Positions 24,068 to 28,492 of a stretch of 28,492 nt of DNA are shown here, one piece after another; position 1 is the first letter of the stretch, and each line of letters opens with the position of its first letter. The DNA is taken from contig CBDUMN010000042.1 in the NCBI GenBank assembly GCA_965368335.1, positions 1 to 28,492 of the forward strand, in the 5' to 3' direction. Position numbers and translations under genes: made by a program. Below the pieces are notes generated by a model, which was not told the origin of the DNA, made no database searches, and was given only the letters and a program-made list of their open reading frames with translations. Source of the stretch: CBDUMN01 sp965368335 (lineage in GTDB: Bacteria; Pseudomonadota; Alphaproteobacteria; Rhodospirillales; JAPHRK01).

Positions 24068-25417
24068 ATGGGGAATTTCCTCAAGGATAAAGGTTTTGAC
24101 CGCCGCGCTTTCTTGAAAGGGACTGCGGCTGCTACGGCTGGCCTCGCCACGCCATACTTCTTTACCCGCGACGCATGGGCTGCCGATTTCCGGAATAATC
24201 CGGGCGACGCCAAATCAATTAAGCTGGGCTTCAACGTACCGCAAACGGGCGCCTATGCTGATGAGGGCGCTGACGAGCTGCGCGCTTACAAACTCGCTGT
24301 CAAACACATCAACGGCGAAGGCGACGGCGGCATGCTCAACACCATGAAGCCGCTGGCCCTTAAAGGTAACGGCGTCCTGGGCAAAAAGGTCGAATATGTG
24401 ACCGGCGACACTCAGACCAAGTCTGACGCCGCTCGCGCATCCGCCAAGCGGATGATTGAAAAAGACGGCGTTCTGATGGTTACCGGCGGTTCGTCCTCCG
24501 GCGTCGCTATCGCCGTTCAGGGTCTTTGTCAGGAAATGGGCACCATCTTCATGGCTGGCCTGACCCACTCCAACGACACCACGGGTAAAGACAAGCGTCG
24601 TTATGGCTTCCGCCACTTCTTCAACGCTTATATGTCCGGTGCGGCCCTCGGTCCGGTGCTCGAAAAAGAGTACGGCAAAGAGCGCCAGGCCTATCATCTG
24701 ACCGCCGACTACACCTGGGGTTGGACTCAGGAAGAATCGATCAAGAACACCACTGAGGCACTCGGCTGGAAAACCACCAAGACGGTTAAGACCCCGGTCG
24801 GCGCTGGTGACTTCTCGCAATACATCACCCCGGTTCTCAACTCGGGCGCTGACGTACTGATCCTGAACCATTACGGCAAGGACATGATCAACTCCTTGAC
24901 CCAGGCGATTCAGTTCGGTCTTAAAGACAAGCAGGTCAACGGCAAGAACTTTGAGATCATCGTTCCGCTGTTCTCTCGTCTGATGGCTCAGGGCGCTGGC
25001 GAAAACATCAAAGGTATCCTCGGCACGACCAACTGGAACTGGTCACTGCAGGACGCCGGCTCACAAGCCTTCGTCAAATCCTTCGGTCAGGAATACGGCT
25101 TCCCGCCCTCAATGGCTGCCCATACCTGCTACGTTCAGACGCTGCTCTATGCAGACGCCTGTGAGCGGGCCGGCACCTTCTATCCACCGGAAGTCATCAA
25201 GGCTCTGGAAGGCTTTGAATTCGACGGCACGGGTAACGGAAAAACCCTTTACCGCGCCGAAGATCACCAGTGCTTCAAGGATGTTCTGGTCGTGCGGGGT
25301 AATGAAAATCCGTCCAGCCAGTTCGACCTTTTGAACGTGGTTCAGGAAGTTCCGGCCAAGCAGGTCACCTATGACGCCAAAATCTTCGGTGGCGAGCTGG
25401 GCCCGTATAAGGTCTAA
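24068..25417 (+). CDS. ABC transporter periplasmic binding protein, branched-chain amino acid/amide type
   Basis: 449 residues from the ATG at 24068, with GGGAG six bases upstream; the in-frame TTG at 24044 precedes this site and is rejected. The N-terminus has a Tat-like signal, DRRAFLKGTAAATAG, cleaved near AWA/AD. The mature part is a Leu/Ile/Val-binding-type (type I) fold: KLGFNVPQTGAYADEG, the TGDTQTKSDAARASAKRMI segment and VLMVTGGSSSGVA. It delivers ligand to the LivH/LivM channel encoded next. Ligand may be a branched-chain amino acid, amide, urea or short-chain acid; sequence does not decide. Codon choice is biased to C/G-ending and uniform, as expected for an abundant protein. Confidence 0.93.
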   Translation: MGNFLKDKGFDRRAFLKGTAAATAGLATPYFFTRDAWAADFRNNPGDAKSIKLGFNVPQTGAYADEGADELRAYKLAVKHINGEGDGGMLNTMKPLALKGNGVLGKKVEYVTGDTQTKSDAARASAKRMIEKDGVLMVTGGSSSGVAIAVQGLCQEMGTIFMAGLTHSNDTTGKDKRRYGFRHFFNAYMSGAALGPVLEKEYGKERQAYHLTADYTWGWTQEESIKNTTEALGWKTTKTVKTPVGAGDFSQYITPVLNSGADVLILNHYGKDMINSLTQAIQFGLKDKQVNGKNFEIIVPLFSRLMAQGAGENIKGILGTTNWNWSLQDAGSQAFVKSFGQEYGFPPSMAAHTCYVQTLLYADACERAGTFYPPEVIKALEGFEFDGTGNGKTLYRAEDHQCFKDVLVVRGNENPSSQFDLLNVVQEVPAKQVTYDAKIFGGELGPYKV

Positions 25418-25440
25418 GCACCTTATTCCCTGCATTGGAT

Positions 25441-25473
25441 ATCGGCCTCCCCTTAAAAAAAGGGGGGGCCGAT
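25441..25473 (+). terminator. Intra-operon stem-loop after the binding-protein gene
   Basis: A 14-base stem (ATCGGCCTCCCCTT with AAGGGGGGGCCGAT, one G-U pair) and loop of five A begins 23 bases after the binding-protein stop. No T-run follows directly, so it is better read as an mRNA-stabilising or partially terminating hairpin that lets the binding protein exceed its permeases. Confidence 0.75.
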
Positions 25474-25522
25474 TATCCCTGCGGCTGGAATCATTTTTTT
25501 CTAATTTACGGAATTGAGAACT

Positions 25523-26539
25523 ATGGACGCGTTTGTTCTGCAACTTCTCAACGGACTGGATAAAGGTGGAGCTTACGCTCTCATCGCTTTGGGTCTGACG
25601 CTGATTTTCGGCACCCTTGGGGTGGTGAACTTCGCCCACGGGGCCCTTTTTATGCTCGGTTCGTTTTGTGCGGTCTCCCTACAGCATCTTTTGACGCTGT
25701 CGAAAAAAGTTAAAGACACCTCCGTTACTTTTTTTGACGCTTACAAAGAAATTCCCTACCTCGAAATCTGGTTTGGAAAAACCGGCGCGGAGATCATCGA
25801 CTACACGGTCCCGCTGGCCATCCTCTTTGCTATCCCAATCATGGCGATAGTCGGAGTGGTTATGGAGCGCGGCCTCATTCAGCGTTTCTATAAACGCCCA
25901 CACGCGGAACAAATTCTCGTCACCTTCGGTCTGGCGATTGTCCTTCAGGAAATTATTAAGGCGCAATTTGGCGCCAACCCGATTCCCACCCCAGCGCCGG
26001 ACGTGGTTGCCGGAAGCGCCAACGTCGGCGCTTTATTGGGGCTTGGGGATTCTGTGGTTTACCCATGGTGGCGCTTGGTCTACTTCGGCTTTGCCGCAAT
26101 CGTCATCGCCATGGTCTTCGCATTTCTTCAGTTCACCACATTTGGCATGGTCGTCCGAGCCGGCATGGCTGATCGGGACACGGTGCAGCTCCTCGGCATC
26201 AACATTCAACGCCGCTTCACCATCGTTTTCGGCATCGCCTCGGTTGTCGCGGGTTTGGCGGGCGTTATGTACACCCCCATTCTTCCGCCCGACTATCATC
26301 TCGGCATGGACTTCCTGGTTCTGTCCTTCGTTGTTGTGGTCGTCGGTGGGATGGGCTCTCTACCGGGAGCCGTCGCCGCTGGTTTTCTGCTGGGAATCAT
26401 GCAGTCCTTCGCCTCGATGAATGAAATCAAGGCGATCTTCCCCGGTATCGACCAAATCATCATCTATCTCGTCGCGGTGGTCATTCTGCTGGTCCGCCCA
26501 CGGGGCCTGATGGGCCGCAAAGGTGTGATGGAGAGCTAG
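25523..26539 (+). CDS. livH: ABC transporter permease LivH-type
   Basis: 338 residues from the ATG at 25523. About eight hydrophobic membrane segments; the family motif NFAHGALFMLGS and the C-terminal FVVVVVGGMGSLPGAVAAGF are present. A hydrophilic insert near residues 55-85 between the second and third membrane segments makes it somewhat longer than typical LivH (about 290-310), seen in several proteobacterial paralogues. It forms half of the membrane channel with LivM, whose ATG follows three bases after its stop, so the two are translationally coupled. Confidence 0.95.
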   Translation: MDAFVLQLLNGLDKGGAYALIALGLTLIFGTLGVVNFAHGALFMLGSFCAVSLQHLLTLSKKVKDTSVTFFDAYKEIPYLEIWFGKTGAEIIDYTVPLAILFAIPIMAIVGVVMERGLIQRFYKRPHAEQILVTFGLAIVLQEIIKAQFGANPIPTPAPDVVAGSANVGALLGLGDSVVYPWWRLVYFGFAAIVIAMVFAFLQFTTFGMVVRAGMADRDTVQLLGINIQRRFTIVFGIASVVAGLAGVMYTPILPPDYHLGMDFLVLSFVVVVVGGMGSLPGAVAAGFLLGIMQSFASMNEIKAIFPGIDQIIIYLVAVVILLVRPRGLMGRKGVMES

Positions 26540-26542
26540 AAC

Positions 26543-27685
26543 ATGATCGCCAATACTTCAGTAAAAGACCTTATCCTTATTGCAGCCTTTTCGGTTGCCG
26601 TATTGACCATGCCCATTTGGCTGGCGCCATTAGGAGCGGCTTATCCCGACCTGATGCAACGGTTCGCCATTTTTGGGATTTTCGCCATCGGATTTAACAT
26701 CCTGTTCGGATTGACCGGTTATCTATCATTCGGCCACGCAGCCTTCCTCGGGGTCGGTTCCTACACCGCCGTCTGGTCGTTCAAACTGTTCACCATGAAC
26801 GTTCTGCCAGCCGTTCTGTTCGGCGTTCTGATGTCCGGTATCTTCGCGCTGATCATTGGATACATCAGCTTGCGCCGGTCGGGAATTTACTTCTCAATCC
26901 TGACCTTGGCGTTTGCCCAGATGTCTTACAATTTGGCCTACTCCGTCCTCACCCCCATCACCAACGGCGAAACCGGTCTCCAACTAACCCGGCAGGACCC
27001 GCGGATCATCGATGGAGCTTTCGGTGTTGAAGTTGCTCAAGGCCTGCCGTCGACCAACTTCTTCAATATGGGCCTGACGGGCTACCCTGGCTTCTACTTC
27101 TGCGCCGTATTGCTGATCATTGGGTTCTTTATCTCAGTGAAAATTTTCCGCTCTCCCTTCGGCATGATGCTGAAAGCGGTAAAGACCAACCAGAACCGGA
27201 TGAACTATACGGGCCTCGATTCGAAGCCCTACACCCTGGCCGCTTTTGTTATTTCGGGGATGTACGCCGGTATGGCTGGCGCCTTGATGGCCTGTACCGA
27301 CCCGCTGGCCGGTGCAGAACGCATGCAGTGGACCGCATCCGGGGAAGTCGTTCTGATGACCATCCTGGGTGGGGTGGGCACCTTGCTCGGGCCGATTATC
27401 GGCGCGGCCGTTATTAAATACTTCGAGAACATCTTCTCGTCGTTTAACGAATCGGTTCTGCACGATATCTTCTCTTTCCTACCGGACTTCATGGAAGGCG
27501 CCGTCGTTTCTTTCACAGGGCTCTTCGTTGGCGAAGGTTGGCACTTAACTCTAGGCCTACTCTTTATGATTATCGTGATTTATCTGCCGGGTGGCGCCGT
27601 TGAAGGCTTCCGCCGTCTCTATAACTTTGTCACGCGCCGGGGGGCAAAAGATGAAGCTCCCGTTTCGGCCGGACCAGGCGAATAA
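26543..27685 (+). CDS. livM: ABC transporter permease LivM-type
   Basis: 380 residues, about ten membrane segments. Typical LivM segments are present: NILFGLTGYLSFGHAAFLGVG near the start, LRRSGIYFSILTLAFAQM, and VLMTILGGVGTLLGPIIGAAV. It pairs with LivH as the second permease subunit. GGAG in the end of livH serves as its ribosome-binding site. It is followed after 14 bases by the ATPase gene. Confidence 0.95.
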   Translation: MIANTSVKDLILIAAFSVAVLTMPIWLAPLGAAYPDLMQRFAIFGIFAIGFNILFGLTGYLSFGHAAFLGVGSYTAVWSFKLFTMNVLPAVLFGVLMSGIFALIIGYISLRRSGIYFSILTLAFAQMSYNLAYSVLTPITNGETGLQLTRQDPRIIDGAFGVEVAQGLPSTNFFNMGLTGYPGFYFCAVLLIIGFFISVKIFRSPFGMMLKAVKTNQNRMNYTGLDSKPYTLAAFVISGMYAGMAGALMACTDPLAGAERMQWTASGEVVLMTILGGVGTLLGPIIGAAVIKYFENIFSSFNESVLHDIFSFLPDFMEGAVVSFTGLFVGEGWHLTLGLLFMIIVIYLPGGAVEGFRRLYNFVTRRGAKDEAPVSAGPGE

Positions 27686-27699
27686 GGGAACGGAAACCA

Positions 27700-28492
27700 A
27701 TGAGTACTATTCTCGAAGTTAAAGACATCAACAAAAACTTCGCTGGCCTCAAGGCGCTTAACGAAGTCAACCTGAATGTCGAAGAAGGCGCCGTTCACGC
27801 TATCATCGGTCCCAACGGAGCAGGCAAATCGACATTGCTCAACTGCTTTGTCGGCCGCCTGATCCCGGATACCGGTTCGGTCATGTTCGGCGGAACCTCG
27901 TTGCTTGGAATTACGCCGCACGAAATCAATCAGGCCGGTGTCGCACGGGTTTTCCAGACACCTGAGGTGTTTGGCGAGCTATCGATCCTTGAAAACGCCA
28001 TGATCCCGGCTTTTGCGAAACGGGATGGCGCGTTCAAGCTCAATGGCTGGGGCGGGGTCCATAAACAGGGTGATATCCTCGATAAGGCCGAGCATATCCT
28101 CGAAGATATCGGCTTGGCGGAGAAACGTCATGTGATCGCCTCCAGTCTGTCGCGAGGAGATAAACGGCGTTTGGAACTGGCCATGTGTCTGGTTCAGGAT
28201 CCGAAACTCCTGCTTCTTGACGAACCGACGGCCGGCATGTCCCGCGCCGACACCAACAATACCATCGACCTTCTTAAGAAGATCGGAGAACGCGGCATCA
28301 CCAAGGTGGTTATCGAGCACGACATGCATGTGGTGTTTTCGCTGGCCACCAAAATCAGTGTTCTCGCCCAGGGAACGGTGATTGCCGAAGGGAAGCCTCA
28401 GGACATCAAGGGTGACCCGCGCGTTCAAGAAGCCTATTTGGGAGGAGCCCACCTAGGAGTGAACAGGTTAAACAAAGGGCTCCAGGTGTCGC
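27700..28492 (+). CDS. livG: ABC transporter ATP-binding protein LivG-type, 3'-truncated by window end
   Basis: 264 codons visible with no stop before the window end. ATG at 27700, GGAA-rich sequence eight bases upstream. Walker A GPNGAGKS (37-44), Q-loop VFQTPEVFG, signature LSRGDKRRLE, Walker B LLLLDEPTAGM and the switch His in VIEHDMHVV. The signature is LSRGD rather than LSGGQ/LSxGQ; this variant is known in LivG-like proteins, so it is not a defect. Normal family length is about 250 and most end at EAYLGG-AH, so the reading frame here probably stops just beyond the window. The partner ATPase (LivF) should follow. Confidence 0.93.
   Translation, partial: MSTILEVKDINKNFAGLKALNEVNLNVEEGAVHAIIGPNGAGKSTLLNCFVGRLIPDTGSVMFGGTSLLGITPHEINQAGVARVFQTPEVFGELSILENAMIPAFAKRDGAFKLNGWGGVHKQGDILDKAEHILEDIGLAEKRHVIASSLSRGDKRRLELAMCLVQDPKLLLLDEPTAGMSRADTNNTIDLLKKIGERGITKVVIEHDMHVVFSLATKISVLAQGTVIAEGKPQDIKGDPRVQEAYLGGAHLGVNRLNKGLQVS

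Noticed and set aside
24215..24871. 218-codon open frame (minus) inside the ABC binding-protein gene
   Set aside because: Antisense shadow of a strongly codon-biased gene.
27700..28492. LSRGD signature as a sign of a broken ATPase
   Set aside because: Walker A, Walker B, Q-loop and switch His are intact and this signature variant is known among LivG-like proteins.

Overview
The window looks like chromosomal DNA of a free-living alphaproteobacterium, most likely of the Rhodospirillales type. This is inferred from moderately GC-rich codon use with an abundant C/G third base, a CheB-CheR-kinase fusion, an XRE/ScfR-type short-chain fatty acyl regulator, a LivHMG transporter, a flavocytochrome c sulfide dehydrogenase, several periplasmic cytochromes c and a hemerythrin-linked kinase. 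Together these suggest a motile, redox- and oxygen-sensing, possibly sulfide-oxidising microaerophile. Genus cannot be fixed without a search.

Layout. 1-2660: the 3' part of an acyl-CoA synthetase (ADP-forming)/GNAT fusion converges on a THUMP-domain RNA methyltransferase; their stop codons overlap. 2752-11595 (minus strand): a sensory cluster that reads, in transcription order, periplasmic substrate-binding protein, membrane histidine kinase, single-domain receiver, receiver-kinase-hemerythrin hybrid, and a 1392-residue CheB-CheR-PAS-kinase-pseudoreceiver protein. No DNA-binding output domain is present among them. A LysR regulator lies upstream at 11807-12655. 12656-13284: a roughly 630-base gene-poor region with inverted repeats and a possible transposase remnant. 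13285-14646 (plus): a small periplasmic protein, an orphan CheW and a monoheme cytochrome c, closed by a strong terminator shared with a convergent RimB-RimK-type fusion (14707-16146). A VOC-fold protein diverges from that fusion.

16973-20911 (minus): a tightly packed three-gene operon encoding a nonaheme cytochrome c fused to a membrane cytochrome b domain, a diheme FccA-like cytochrome and a FccB-like Tat-exported flavoprotein with all three diagnostic cysteines. It appears to be a sulfide (or polysulfide) dehydrogenase with its own membrane electron conduit, and is the most interesting system here.

21127-23823 (minus): a SLOG-family protein, a single-domain receiver and a ScfR-like regulator. 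The regulator diverges from a branched-chain-amino-acid-type ABC transporter (24068 to window end: binding protein, LivH, LivM, LivG partial). The shared upstream region carries repeated ATTTACAAA-like sites that could be the regulator's operators. No rRNA, tRNA, CRISPR array or intact insertion sequence was seen.
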